From Lineus longissimus (taxonomy: Eukaryota > Nemertea > Pilidiophora > Heteronemertea > Lineidae), in assembly GCF_910592395.1 (NCBI RefSeq), contig NC_088312.1, positions 5,270,001-5,334,000 on the forward strand: a DNA stretch of 64,000 nucleotides, in the 5' to 3' direction. The number at the start of each line of letters is the position of its first letter. The stretch's first letter is position 1. Below the pieces are notes generated by a model. That model did no database searches, was not told the DNA's origin, and saw only the letters and a program-made list of their open reading frames with translations. Below are positions 10,387-21,918 of the stretch, piece by piece. The position numbers were made by a program, and so were the translations under genes.

Positions 10387-13300
10387 ATTTCTTTGCTGGC
10401 TCTGGTCCTGCTTTATCTGCCTGTCGAAGCGGAGGCTTCTCACTCGGAATCGGGTAAGTTGCGTTCCTCGGCTGTGCACCGACTATCGTACCTGAGATCT
10501 CCCCGACATACGGAATCGGAAAATTAGGCCGATCTCTCTAAGCTCACGAGACACTCGACTGCTGCTGCTGCTGCTGCTTTTGATGAAAATGGTAACCTAG
10601 TCCGGATCGCTGGTTTTATTCCAGGGACGAGAACCCATCATTGACCTCGTGTAGATTTGGTCTAATGTTCCCGCGATGCTACAAATGTATGAGGGGTACC
10701 GTAAATACCACAATATGGCAACATAGATTCGTGAATATCCATGCATCTATATAGCAGTGCACTGAATTCAGCGGTTGCGCCATGAACCAACACCATTATA
10801 GCATATTGTTTTCTGCAACGTCTTCCTTGATATTACTCATGTATTTTCTTCAGAAGGGAAACCATGTTGTCGCATCAACAGGCTGCGGACCTTCCGCGAA
10901 ATCAGCCCTAGACATGGCCGCAAAATTAACTTCTCTTTCATGTGTGGTAAGAGCCATCGGCTGGCAGAGGGCGTGCCAGAATCAGTCACATGTCACAATG
11001 GCCAGTGGATGGAGGATGATACTGAAACACCAATAGACATCAACAGCCGATTAGGACCGGGGAAAATATGCAAACGTGAGTTGGCCGTCAAAATGATGTG
11101 TTACTACTGGTCAACTACTATTCCAGCGGCGATATTCCCTCGAATTACCTGAATTTCATAAATGATAGTCTTGCCCATCTCTACAACATAGCTGGGAAGC
11201 CATAAAGGTTTTTACGGCGGCACCGATGTGTGCCGGACTGACAATTATTAGTTGGACTAGTAGTTGTATGTGGTCCAGCGTGGAAGTTATGATCGAACGC
11301 TTTATAATGGCCACTTCACTTTTCTCTCCGCATGTTCTTTCCGAGAATAAACATATAACGCTCTCTCAATTTCCATTTCTTTGCAGTTCGCGAGTGCCAT
11401 ATCGACCCCCTCTGGAAGACAGTCCTGCCCGGTCTGAATGATTCCTACACGCCAATCACCCATATCAAGCTAAAATGTCCAGTCAACTTTACCCTAACCG
11501 ACTTCTTCAAGACGCCTGAGGGATGTTTCACGTGTCTGAAGGGAGGAGAGTGGAGTCTGAATATATCAGAATATGGAAAGATTTGTAGGGGTAAGTTGCC
11601 CATGTAAATGTACACGTACATGTATCGGACCCCGATTTTTCTCAAAATCAACTTAAAGGTTTTGATATCGACATTGGATAAAGTTGTGTAAACATATTAA
11701 ACAAGACGACAGTCATGAACACCGTTTTACATGAAGGAATAAAATAACAGCCCTATTTCGACCTAAGACCCTTAACTTTATTTGCAGCTATGACGGTAGG
11801 CGAACTGCAAAACACGATTACATTAATGGCGGGTACTGCACAAAAACCGAGACAACATGCGAGCAATGTGCCGTCACCAACTCAAATCAGCACTTCTCCA
11901 CAGCAGAAACAGAAACCACCACCTCCAAAAGTGACATCGTCAGCTCGAACTACGTCAGAGGCACCAACTCTGACAACAAGAAAGCCTGCATCAGAAACAG
12001 CTTCGGAGGTGAAGAAAACGCTGAGAGCTCCTAGTTCAACAACTGTTTCATCCGGTCCAGAAACTCGTCATGAAAATGATGCGCCTCGGGTTGACGATAT
12101 TGATCGTGGAGGGTTCAGAACTATCGCGAGGAAGACGCCAGAATCAGATGTGGACGCAATTAAACCTACCCCAACGGCAGACCCGTCAGCTCCAGTTCCC
12201 AAATCGTCTACTATTCCGACTTCTCCTCAAGCGAAGGAAACATCACCTGTCGCCTCGCCGACCATGCCTTCGAAATCGAAACGGCCGAAACTAAAAGAGC
12301 TACTTTCTAATGGAGACACCGAAACAGCGCGGCTCACTGATACAGGTCCCGTGCCTCAATATTTAAGAATCGATCAATACGACTATCTCAATCCTGAAGC
12401 AGAGTTTGATGATGCTGATTACATGGTTGAGCAGTCTGCAATGCTCTTCATAGAAGCAGCGCTGTATCCTGAACCACTTTTCAACTCCGAGGGGACTAAG
12501 GTGGACCTAAAGAAATGTGAGAAGCTGGCTCTGACCCGCAACGCTCGTTGGCTTAACCCAGGCCCGATGTACATTGGATGCACGGCTGTGTATGCATGTA
12601 AGGATGGATACTTGTTTGAGAATGAGAAACCATTCGTGTTGTCGACGTGTGATAAAGAGGGCAAAATGACAGTGAGCTCACTGCCGGAATGTAAAGGTAT
12701 GAATTGTTGTCGGTTTGGCGTTTGGTTCGCTGTCTCTTGCATATCAACTTTTTTGATAGCATCATTTGCTGTTCCATGATTTACCGAGTAGTGTTTAGAA
12801 AAAAGGAGTGGCTATGGTGAATCCCTGATAATGTAGAGCAGTGACATGTAAGTGACATGTAAGTCACTGCAGTCGTTTGTTGTTTCTTCAGCAATTACCT
12901 ACTGTAAGAACATCCCCACTGTTGCAAATAGCACACTAAGCCCGGCCAAAGGACCTTACCCTATTAGACAGGTAGCAGTACATACGTGCCTCGACGGTCA
13001 CAGGTTCCGTGAAGGGACGAGGATAAAGCACGTGGAGTGTCAGCCCGATGGGAAGTGGAATAGAGAGGAAGAGGAAGGCTGTTATCGTAAGTACTTCTTC
13101 TTCTCCCTAATCTGCCATCGCCGCCTATAAAGTTACCATTAAGTCACCCTAGCTAGGTTGGTGTGAGAGATCTGCGTTTTTCTCCATGTGAAAATTGGCA
13201 ATACCCTTGGAGATGTTCTTAATCATCAACATGTTATCATAGGTGTGGTCTTTTGTCATCATGTATATGGACGCGTCGTTTACATTGTGTGCCAATCAGC

Positions 13301-15587
13301 TAGTACACATAGCAAATTGTGGATTCGCGCAGTTAGAACTTTAACAGTAAAAGTTCTAAGGTGGCAACTTGGTGTTACTCCTTATGCTGGTAGATGCAAC
13401 TGGCAGTTTTGGAGATGTAAGTTCACTAATCTATCTCCTCTGCCACTAGTTGTCACCTAAATCAGACAATCGGAAGGAATTTGGAAAAATGTAGGCGACA
13501 GATCTTTCGTTCCTTTAGGACGATTAGCATGCACTACTCTCTCGTTTTGCAAAACCCACTTTCTTCCTCTAGCGGTGCAGTGCGATCCCATCCCAAAACC
13601 TGTCAACGTGTCCTGCGTTACAGTCAAGCAAGAGGTCCATGGCAGCAATGAGAGCTTCGTGAACACTGGACTTGAGTGCATATGTCACTCACCAGGTGGC
13701 AAGTTCAGAGATGGGGAAGCAAAGAAGACGCCAAGATGTCTGCCGGATGGAGTCTGGAGCCAGCTGCTACCACAATGTGACGGTAAGTGCATTTTGTTTA
13801 ATACAGTGCAATAAATATCACCTACTGCGTTACTAATTTCACGGATACTTCCATTTGGCGCCTTGGTTGTTGTATACCACGTAAGGCCGCCTTATAGAGA
13901 AGATAATATCAATATATATAAAGCCATGCTGTTGGAAAAATTGTGAATCCCGCCCTGCGTGTGGTTCAGATGAGAATCACAATATGACCAGGAACAGACC
14001 GTTTTCGATCTTCCTACGGCATGATCGTTGTCCTGTGGTCGTTGAGTAGTTGAAGGGAATGACACCGGTAAGTTTTGGTATTTAATTTAGACGTTTTCTA
14101 AAAAGCCGAATTTATTGTGAATGTAACACGGTTTCGTCCTGTCTGTCAGATCCAGATCTGTGTTACGACCCCCCTGAACTCCCTAACGCATTCATACTCG
14201 ATGAGATCCGCCTTAAACGCCGGAATGGTACCATTCGCTATCGGTGTGTCGAGGGGTATCACTGGCCTGATGAATCGTTGTCCGTGATGGAAGCACAGTG
14301 TGATGAGAACGGTTGCTGGTCGATGCCATACACAGCATGTCGGGGTAAGTGACCTAACTGAACAGTAACGCCATCTTTGATATCTTTGACATCAGGACCG
14401 TGGGGGATGGTGTCACATTATTTCCATATCTTTCTCTCTCTCCTAGCTGAATGCAATTATTTTTCCTGTTGTCTCAAGCAAGAACAGTTCAATAGAGAAC
14501 GCGTCGATTACAACACTGTACGACGCCAGACCAAATTTGATCAACAACAGATGTCCAGACCAAAATATAATGGTCACTCAAACTACGCAGGGGCCTTATC
14601 CCCGGGCCCCATTTGGGCAGACATTATAGAAAAACCACCGAAACTATTGCGACATTAAATGGTTCACCTTTTTTTTGGTGACATCATGCTCCATGCAACA
14701 ATGTGAATGGACATTGCTAACGGCGAACTTCATTCTTTCTTTATCGCTGTAAAGATGTGTTTTTCTCCAAACACGTTCTCTTCTTTTTACCCTACTCCCC
14801 GATACATGTTTCTTCTCAGCAAATCGTACGCTCGTTATCATACTGGATTGAATTGGCAAACTGTGCATGTGAGTGTCCAAAAACCGACGGGGATGACTCA
14901 GTTCTCATAACGGCAGCTTTATTTCAATCAACACATATATTCACTCGATAAACTGAAGGATAATTCACGACATTGTTAAAATTTACAGAACGTCAAGGAT
15001 AAAATACCCTTAAAAATACCCCAAGGGAATCGGCTAAAAATCCGTCAGACTAGATATCACCCAGAGGAAAATGAGCAGAAATTCGGAAGGAAGTGAATTT
15101 ACCTTAGTGACCCGGTACAGACACGACGCGAGGGGAGGCAAAGTGTCAGAACTAGCCAGATTGGCCGGTTTATACCAAAAAAAATTATATAACTGTAATA
15201 CCAATTTCACTAAAAGTTGGATAAGAAGTTATAGAAATTGACAAATTGGATTGAAGTGTTGGGAAGAAACACCAGGCCACATGGTCTAGAAAGACATATT
15301 GAATAATCAATAGAAGCAAAAGCTACTATGCGTATCAAAAAAGGATCGAGTATTTACAACAACAGTTTTTAACCGTAACGCAAGACTTAGACTTGGCGAT
15401 ATCGAAAACTAAACAAAAAAAACAAACAATGTTTATTATTTGCTTATTTTGCTTTTTAGGTGCGGAGGAGACGGCAAGGGAATCGGACCAAGTTCGCCTC
15501 ATCGCCGGAGGCACGCAGGTTCAGAGGAACCTCTTTCTGACTGTGTTGGCTTTGACTCTCATTTCGTTCATTTTCGGGGATCTATAA
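10387..15587 (+). CDS. Gene A: six-CCP (sushi) surface protein with mucin-like region
   Basis: Exons: 10387-10453, 10854-11075, 11387-11590, 11788-12696, 12892-13086, 13573-13782, 14150-14344 and 15460-15587. All introns are GT-AG and, after the first exon shown, all are phase 1, the usual phase for CCP modules. The joined length is 2130 nt (709 codons plus stop), missing only the start codon, which needs an upstream exon. The 10387 exon encodes a hydrophobic signal-peptide core. Exons at 10854, 11387, 12892, 13573 and 14150 each encode one CCP-like module (Cys pattern with Trp near the last Cys). The 909-nt exon encodes a Pro/Thr/Ser-rich, mucin-like stretch of about 190 residues, an acidic Tyr-rich segment, then a CCP whose usual Trp is Met (GKMTVSSLPEC). 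The last exon gives a short hydrophilic linker and a hydrophobic end (LFLTVLALTLISFIFGDL), typical of a GPI-anchor signal or tail anchor. CCP proteins commonly regulate complement or act as adhesion and recognition molecules; the ligand here is unknown. Confidence 0.85.
10559..10578 (+). repeat. (GCT)n microsatellite in gene A intron
   Basis: About six and a half GCT units lie in the intron between the signal-peptide exon and the first CCP exon. It is outside the coding exons. Confidence 0.8.
14447..14658 (+). CDS. Alternative terminal exon of gene A (soluble form)
   Basis: A strong acceptor (long CT tract ending TCCTAG at 14446) opens a frame of 70 residues to a TAA at 14656-14658. It is in the phase left by the last CCP exon (14344), begins AECNYFSCC, and is hydrophilic with no membrane segment. 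Using it would end the protein as a soluble form, whereas skipping it joins 14344 to the hydrophobic-tail exon at 15460. The short intron (102 bp), unconserved-looking sequence and lack of a nearby AATAAA leave open that it is an intronic open frame. Confidence 0.4.
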
Positions 15588-16322
15588 TCTATTTTCTGCG
15601 GATATCTTTGATTACTGCTAATTAACTTGGGTATGGATCGAGATTTACTTTACTGATACTGATTCAGAAAATGAAATTGCCAATCTGTCCTGTCAGCAAT
15701 TTGGAAAGTTTGCTACAACTACACAACTGTGTAAAAGAAGGAATTTATGATTTTACAAAATGGGGTACATTTTTGTACACGTATGTCAAAATGCAATTTA
15801 AAAAATAATTGAATATGTCAAAAAATTGAGACAAGAAATAGATTTAATGAAAAGGATAAGTAGATGTTGTATTGTTTGAAGTTCATTACCAGCAGCTGAG
15901 TAAATGAAACGTGAGATAGGCACTCATTGCCATTATTGATGCCGTCACATTCTTCGACTCCATCTGCTGTCAGCTTAGACGATCATTAAGGCCTGGCTTG
16001 TGAAGGATTCCCGATAATTGCCATCTGCAATGGATCATGTTTCGCTTGTCATATATCACGAACAAGATCGTTAACTGACTTAGGTTTGAAAATGTGATAC
16101 GACATGCCATGTGTTGTTATTGAATCGACCAATCAATCCGTGTGTCACGTAGGAAAAATTTCTGTTCTCTAATTTGTGTACTCGAGGCCTTGGCGGACGT
16201 GTGAAAACAATTCCCAATAATGAAAATTAGTTACGGGGCCGGTCGGTCCAGTGAAGACAAATTTGATCAAGATGACGTAAAATTGATTATTGGTATCGAT
16301 TAAAACGGCCCTTCCTGCCAGA
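15588..16322. other. Gene A 3' UTR and gene B upstream region
   Basis: AT-rich, no coding exon. I found no canonical AATAAA for gene A; AATAAT occurs shortly after 15800. The right end carries the gene B core promoter. Confidence 0.45.
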
Positions 16323-16330
16323 TATAAAAG
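16323..16330 (+). promoter_or_regulatory. TATA box of gene B
   Basis: TATAAAAG lies 46 bp before the gene B start codon. With transcription starting about 30 bp downstream, the 5' leader would be only around 15-20 nt. A strong TATA with a very short leader suits a highly or inducibly expressed secreted-protein gene; the expression level is inference. Confidence 0.65.
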
Positions 16331-16368
16331 AGGCCAAGAACAGTGAGTTTCATCACAACTTCAAAATC

Positions 16369-19300
16369 ATGACGTTCCTCTGGTTAACTACCTGCACATT
16401 GTTGCTTGGCAGTGTCTTTTCAGAAGATGCCGTAAGTAAAACTGTCGTCTTATCAATGATATTTGCTTCTAGCGGCAAACCCATTTGATTACCAGTACTG
16501 TATCTATGCATGTGTTACAGTGTCCAGAAACACTGAAAAAAAAATTGTGCCTGTCCCTGGCATAACTCCATGGCAAAGGTAGGTCATCTCCCGTCTCCTC
16601 TTCTAACTTGTCCTAGGCCTAAGTCGGAACTCTTCACTCTATCCATCTTATCCTATTGTTGTAAATTACCTAATGATAAGTATGAAATAGATATTAAGTT
16701 GTTGAGTTGGTTATTTCGGATCTCTCTGTTGACGACCGGTAGTCACTATTCTTATAAACTGCCAGGTCAAGATTTACAGCCTCTGGAGGGGCAAACCTAA
16801 CGTTAAACTGGGTATCGGCTGACGGTTTTATCCCACTTTATTCGAAACATCCCGTATCCAGCGCGCTGCGTTACATGGTATCAGTGCGCGCGGCGTTACA
16901 TGGTAGCAGAGCGCGTGGCGTTACATGGTAGCAGAGCGCGCGGCGTTACATGGTAGCAGAGCGCGTGGCGTTACATGGTAGCAGAGCGCGCGGTGTTACA
17001 TGGTAGCAGAGCGCGCGGCGTAACATGGTACCAGAGCGCGCGTAGTTATATATGTCTCGGATGACGCGCGCATTGACACTGCCTCGTTCATGTATGTGCA
17101 TCTTTTGGGACTTATCTCAACTGATCGAAAAAACGGAAAACGGCGAAGCACTCTGACCTACACCAGCATTATGTAGATTTTCAACGCGTTGAATCTTTAA
17201 ACATATTAAAGGCATGCACAGATACGCACGATGCCTTGTCAGACCCGTACTATCATACTATTCTCCTAAGCAGATGTTACCACGTTGGAGATTGTAGTTT
17301 GGGAGTTTGTGTGAAATAGGAAAACCGGACATTGTACAATTCGTTTTCCCGTAGGACTATACTTTTCATTTGTAGCCAAAGCTGGGCGCTATAATAGGTA
17401 AGTAGTTTTTTTTATATGCAGATTACTTTAAGATTACATACATGTAACATTGTTCAACTGATGAAGGTCTAATACCTGACAATCAATCATCATCATGATC
17501 TTGGATTAAAAACCCTATATCTGATCAAGTTATCAAGCAAAGGCTTTCCGTTATGAATCAATGCTCGGGCAGTACCTACGTGTACACCAGATAATCCTCC
17601 CGCTACCTCGCGCTGACTTTCATTTCGGGTAGTTTGTACTTGTCAACGAAATCAAGAACTTTTAAATCAATTCCATGTATAGACGGATCCACTCATCGCC
17701 AGGTAGGCCGAGCGAAAAACTTCGAGTGAAAGACATCATTCTAATTCTAATCTAGATAATGGCGGTGTTCTGCCCCCACTTGAAGGTGGAGGCAATGGCG
17801 GTGTTCTGCCCCCAATCGAAGGTGGAGGCAATGGCGGTGTTCTGCCCCCAGTCGAAGGTGGAGGCAATGGCGGTGTTCTGCCCCCAATCGAAGGTGGAGG
17901 CAATGGCGTTGTTCTGCCCCCAATCGAAGGTGGAGGCAATGGCGTTGTTCTGCCCCCAGTCGAAGGTGGAGACGGTGGCGGTGGCGGTGGCGCAGGAGAT
18001 GGCCAACTAGGAGGTGGTGGTGACGGGGACCAGCCAGGTAGGACTCTTTGTTTTTATCAACGATTCAGACTGAGCATTTCTCTCAAGGGCCTACTTGTGT
18101 ATGGCTCTACTTTAATACAAAACAGATTTGCGAAGCAAATTTTGATGACATTCGCGGTGACTATGCGGGAATGATAGTTGCATACTTAGCAAAGAGGTGT
18201 GCAGCCCTTTGATTAAGCGATGTCTTATGAGCGCTTTGAAAATGTTCTGTGCGCTGATGTAGGCCTATATCGCTCAGAGGCTATGTTTCATCAATGTGTT
18301 TTGGAAACTCAAATAATGTATTGGTTGTTCTTCTGCTTTAGTCAAACTGTGCACTTTTGATGATAACACATGGTGCAGCATGGAGCGCGATGGTTCGGAA
18401 CACAGATGGAGTTTAGATGCCTCTGGTTCCTCCCCATCTCCCAGCGGTGACCACACAAGTGGGTCAGGTAGGTAAGCAGAACGACTGAGATCGTTTCGAG
18501 TAGCTGAGTTTGATCACACTTCCAGAAACGAGGAGAGATTAGGAGGCCAATGCAAACCACAATAAATTCGACATGAGCGCCCGTTTGAAAATGTGACAAC
18601 ACATTTCAATGCTGCATGTAGCATCGTATTTACATGAAATGCACAGAAATGCGAACTGGCGAAAACTATAATTTGGTGTCAACCACATCACACCTAACTG
18701 ACCACAACCAGCTTGTCTCTGAGTGACCAAAGGTAACCGGTCTTCCCATCTATGCCCAGAGTAGTATTCCAATAAACCAATGCACACGATCAAGAGTTTG
18801 ACTCAAGTATGTCTCGAGATGGGAGAACAGTGAATCTATAATGGAAACGGATGGCGACTTCGACAGGCATAATGTGCCGGACGGTTATTCTATGTTTGAT
18901 TACTGTAGTATATTGATATTCACTCAGTGACTACCGGTAGTCAATATACGAGCGATATATACAATGTTTGTACATCGGGATATAATATTTCAGTAAAGTT
19001 CGGATGTAACTTTTCCCAAACACATCTTTTTAGGTGTCTACGCCCGATTCTTCGTTGCCGTAGCAGAGATAGCGGATTTTGACCGCTACTCCCTGTTGAC
19101 AGTCTACAGGACGGAGGAGAAGAGCGACTACTGCCTGTCCTTTTGGTACCAGATGGATGGAGAAAGCCAGGGAAGGATCACGGTGACAGGGGGGCCCAAG
19201 AGGGAGCAGATAGCCAACGGACACCAGGGCAAGGACTGGAAGGAGGGAAAATTCACCATGAATGCTGTAGCTGCAGGGCAACCAGTAAGCGAGTTCCAAG

Positions 19301-19962
19301 CAGTAGTTTGTGATTTTAACGCCGCTGAAGTTAACCTCTCAGAATTTGTAACGAGTAGTGTAATTACGTTGACTGCCCTTAATTTTTTTCTGCATCTGTT
19401 GTACTTATATAGCGTTGAGTGATCGACACGACTATGCGATGTGGCGCCGCACAGAATCATGGTGTTGTTTTGCTCAGAACGGTCACGGTGCACTGCGGCG
19501 CATCCTGACATAACCAGTGATTTTCAATATACTCCGCCTCTCGATTAGGAGAATCCAGAACCTGTATCTCAGGATGACTGCGGCGCTGACCACGATTGCG
19601 GAGTAGCATTATTTGTTAGAAAGCTTCGTTTTGCAAAGTTGGTCTACAACTCACATTCTCATAATGATAGAATAAATATTTATTGACACCGTTAAGTAAA
19701 TCACCCAGTCCTTCCCCAGTCAATTTTCAAAGGACACTGGGCTCATCCCGGACCAAGTTACCTGGTCTTATAAACAGTAAGATAACTTATAAACCTCGTT
19801 ACATTTCAACAAAAACAATTAATACGACTTTCGAGAACGGCGCTATTTTGTAACACCGTTGCTAATTCTGCTTTCCAGGTCAAGATTATTGCGCAATATC
19901 CAGGCGGGACGTTTGGAGCCATAAACTTGGATGACATAAAGATCACAAAGGGTGCCTGCTAG
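16369..19962 (+). CDS. Gene B: secreted Gly-rich-repeat MAM-domain protein
   Basis: Exons: 16369-16431, 17376-17397 (a 22-nt micro-exon), 17756-18037, 18342-18467, 19034-19284 and 19879-19962. The total is 828 nt, 275 residues, with every junction GT-AG and in phase. Residues 1-19 are a signal peptide (MTFLWLTTCTLLLGSVFS). The micro-exon adds PKLGAII. Residues 30-101 are six copies of NGGVLPPIEGGG (I/L/V variable, two copies NGVV). Residues 102-122 are a Gly-rich hinge, and 126-275 are a single MAM domain with four Cys at 126, 134, 198 and 275, opening CTFDDNTWC and closing FGAINLDDIKITKGAC. MAM domains mediate protein adhesion at or outside cells. With no membrane segment the protein is probably secreted; the repeats could act as a flexible or matrix-forming arm. 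The stop is TAG at 19960-19962, with a candidate AATAAA at 20475. Repeat exons of this type can vary in copy number between alleles. Confidence 0.85.
16868..17042 (+). repeat. 25-bp minisatellite built on an LTR/PBS-like motif (intron 1 of gene B)
   Basis: The block TTACATGGTA recurs at exactly 25-bp steps from 16871 to 17021 (seven copies, first and last diverged). Each unit contains GTTACATGGTAGCAGAGCG, the same string that spans the LTR-end/primer-binding-site junction at 55.3-55.7 kb. The last copy runs into CGTAGTTA, which continues the primer-binding site in the distant copies. Confidence 0.85.
17758..17973 (+). repeat. Six 36-bp coding repeats in gene B exon 3
   Basis: Six in-frame 36-bp units encode N-G-(G/V)-V-L-P-P-(I/L/V)-E-G-G-G. 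The units are nearly identical, differing mainly in one hydrophobic codon and one GGT/GTT codon. Several other frames on both strands stay open across the array, but only this frame fits the flanking splice phases. It has no internal ATG. Confidence 0.9.
19501..19576. mobile_element. Short hairpin element CATCCTG...CAGGATG, copy 1
   Basis: A 76-bp segment bounded by inverted CATCCTG/CAGGATG ends, lying in the last intron of gene B. Its left half (CATCCTG, ATAACC, GTG, TTTCAATATACT) matches copy 2 at 21833-21918. A non-autonomous MITE-like element is the simplest reading. Confidence 0.5.
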
Positions 19963-21158
19963 ATGAAGAAGATTTATAATGGCATGTTTTTCTTTGTAAT
20001 TGGAGCTAGAATAAGAAAACCTCCTATTAACATGACTTGTGTATCGTTTAGTTTGTAAATATTCATGAAAGTTACTTCTCATGACAGCTTTTCTTTCGAC
20101 TCGGCAAGTGGAAGCTTTGGGGAACTAACATTTTTCCTGCGAATGTGGGCTACCTTACAGAATTCATAAGTTCATTCCGCGGAAACATCGTGCCACGACA
20201 AAATCCTGCTGAGGATGATAATGAGAAAATGTGCATTAAGTGTTCAGTACGCCCTGCTACGACATTATAGCGGTCATGGCTCATGCGGACTTCGTCTGAT
20301 CTGTGTACCATGAATCCACTAAGTATTCTCCCAATTGTATAATACCACGTTGTTGATACTGAGATGATGATGAGGCGGAGGACGACAGCAATGGCGATGA
20401 CATAGAAGACGACGGTGATTGAATTTATTCGTAGTTTGTCAGACACGTAGGCCTATTACTCCCTTAAGTTACGAAATAAAATCGCGGAGGAAATAATTCG
20501 CAATAGAATAGACGATCTTAATACCAAGTTTTTATCAACAATTAGTTTGCTATTCTTTAAAAAAAACCCACTGATGAATGAAATCTCAAGCACACAACCT
20601 ATCATTAGATAGTTAGATGTTCCAAGAGTGAAGGGTTAAAATCAGCATTCCATGTTTATACCTTAGATGGACCAAAAACCTGGGTTAATCATATTCCATA
20701 AACCAACGACGCAAATTAATTTTCTGATATGATTTTTGTATTGCATGCAATTAGCAATCAATTGTTAGAAATTAATCTGATGTGTGGCTCAATTGCTGCC
20801 GCAGTTTCATAATTCGTTGATGATGAAAACAAATTTAGGTCGACAGTTGACCTCCAATATTGTTTATATGTTCAAATCTGCTGACCTCAGTAAACAAGAC
20901 GTGATTCTGCGTTGTAACACGAACCAGTGAGGCCTACGACTTTAAAATAAGTATAATCACGATTAACTATTTAACTATGTATATCAAGTTTTGTTCCTCA
21001 GCCTTATACGTTTCTGTTGGCTATATTAGCCTCCACCTGTTTGATATTAGTATTAGTATGAGATTAAACCCGCAACCTGCTACTGGTCAGACAGACTAGT
21101 GCTTAGTTCTAATTCTGAATCTAGGTGGTTTTTTAAACTGCAACATAATTATTGTGCC
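19963..21158. other. Gene B 3' UTR and intergenic DNA
   Basis: Contains AATAAA at 20475-20480, about 510 bp past the gene B stop. A 98-codon antisense open frame (20150-20446) has a hydrophobic stretch but no other support. I see nothing else recognisable. Confidence 0.4.
20475..20480 (+). terminator. Candidate poly(A) signal of gene B
   Basis: AATAAA about 510 bp downstream of the gene B stop codon; no closer canonical hexamer was noticed. Confidence 0.4.
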
Positions 21159-21270
21159 GACGCTATTTTGCCGGTTTGGGCGCGTGTGTTTCACATCGGT
21201 CTATTACACGTATACATGTACATGTAAGATAGGATTTTTGCGCCCCTCAACCGGCTCTGTAAATAGCGTC
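21159..21270. mobile_element. 112-bp MITE-like inverted repeat, copy 1
   Basis: The ends are GACGCTATTT and AAATAGCGTC, with further inverted similarity inward (CCGGTT near the left end, AACCGG near the right). A second element at 32769-32880 has the same length of 112 bp. In opposite orientation it aligns through CCTA-CTTAC, TGTAATA, GATGT-AAA and AACCGG to the GCGTC end. Short, non-coding, inverted ends and two copies indicate a MITE family. Confidence 0.65.
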
Positions 21271-21832
21271 GTCGCGGTATACATGTATGTATCTGCTCAA
21301 CTCTGGACCACAATGGTGAAAAAACAACTAGCAATATCGCGCAAGGGAGACTATGACAATTTCCAAAATCAACATCAAGGCCGTACCAATGATTCTGTCA
21401 CAATAATTATCAAAAATAAATCAGAGTATTTGTTGGCAGAGTCAGTTACACAGTAATTGTTGACCTATTTATTGATACACTGGACAAATTTGTTGTTGGG
21501 GACTTTGGCCCGTTAAAGAAATCAAACCATTTTAAATTAGAAAATGCTTTAGCTCGTCTGAATTATTCTTTAAGGTTTCATGATAGACCGGGGTAAGTGT
21601 AGTCGGATAACAATCTCTTGTTGATATCAGACTATTAACACCAAATTAAACTCTTAGTCTTTGTCCTGATCAATTGCGTTTGAAATGATCGAAACATTTA
21701 CCCTATTTCGTCGGTAGGAAAAGCTGAAACCATGTGTGTACAATGTATATCAGCCTCAAGTAGTCCTCGTATTGATCAAATGTGGCACTGACCTTTACAA
21801 AGATAGAAGGGAAACATGAACAGGGGCAGGGG

Positions 21833-21918
21833 CATCCTGGAATAACCGGTGGGTTTCAATATACTTTAAAACTTTTTTGTAATGAGGAAGGAGTGAAAAA
21901 AGCCTGAATCCCAGGATG
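21833..21918. mobile_element. Short hairpin element CATCCTGG...CCAGGATG, copy 2
   Basis: An 86-bp relative of the element at 19501-19576. It has the same left half (CATCCTGGAATAACCGGTG, then TTTCAATATACT) and inverted CATCCTGG/CCAGGATG ends. The interior is AT-rich and non-coding. Confidence 0.5.

Noticed and set aside
16520..16577. An exon-like segment after TGTGTTACAG ending AAAG|GTAGGT in gene B intron 1
   Set aside because: In the required phase it hits a stop after a nine-A run. The exon at 16431 joins the 17376 micro-exon in perfect phase without it.
17736..18010. Open frames on both strands through the 36-bp repeats (for example MAVFCPQSKVEA repeats)
   Set aside because: Several frames are open because the unit is 36 bp with no stops. 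Only the NGGVLPPIEGGG frame matches both flanking splice phases.
20150..20446. 98-codon minus-strand frame with hydrophobic stretch
   Set aside because: It is antisense to the gene B 3' UTR, lacks start context, splice sites or motifs, and its hydrophobicity comes from AT-rich DNA.
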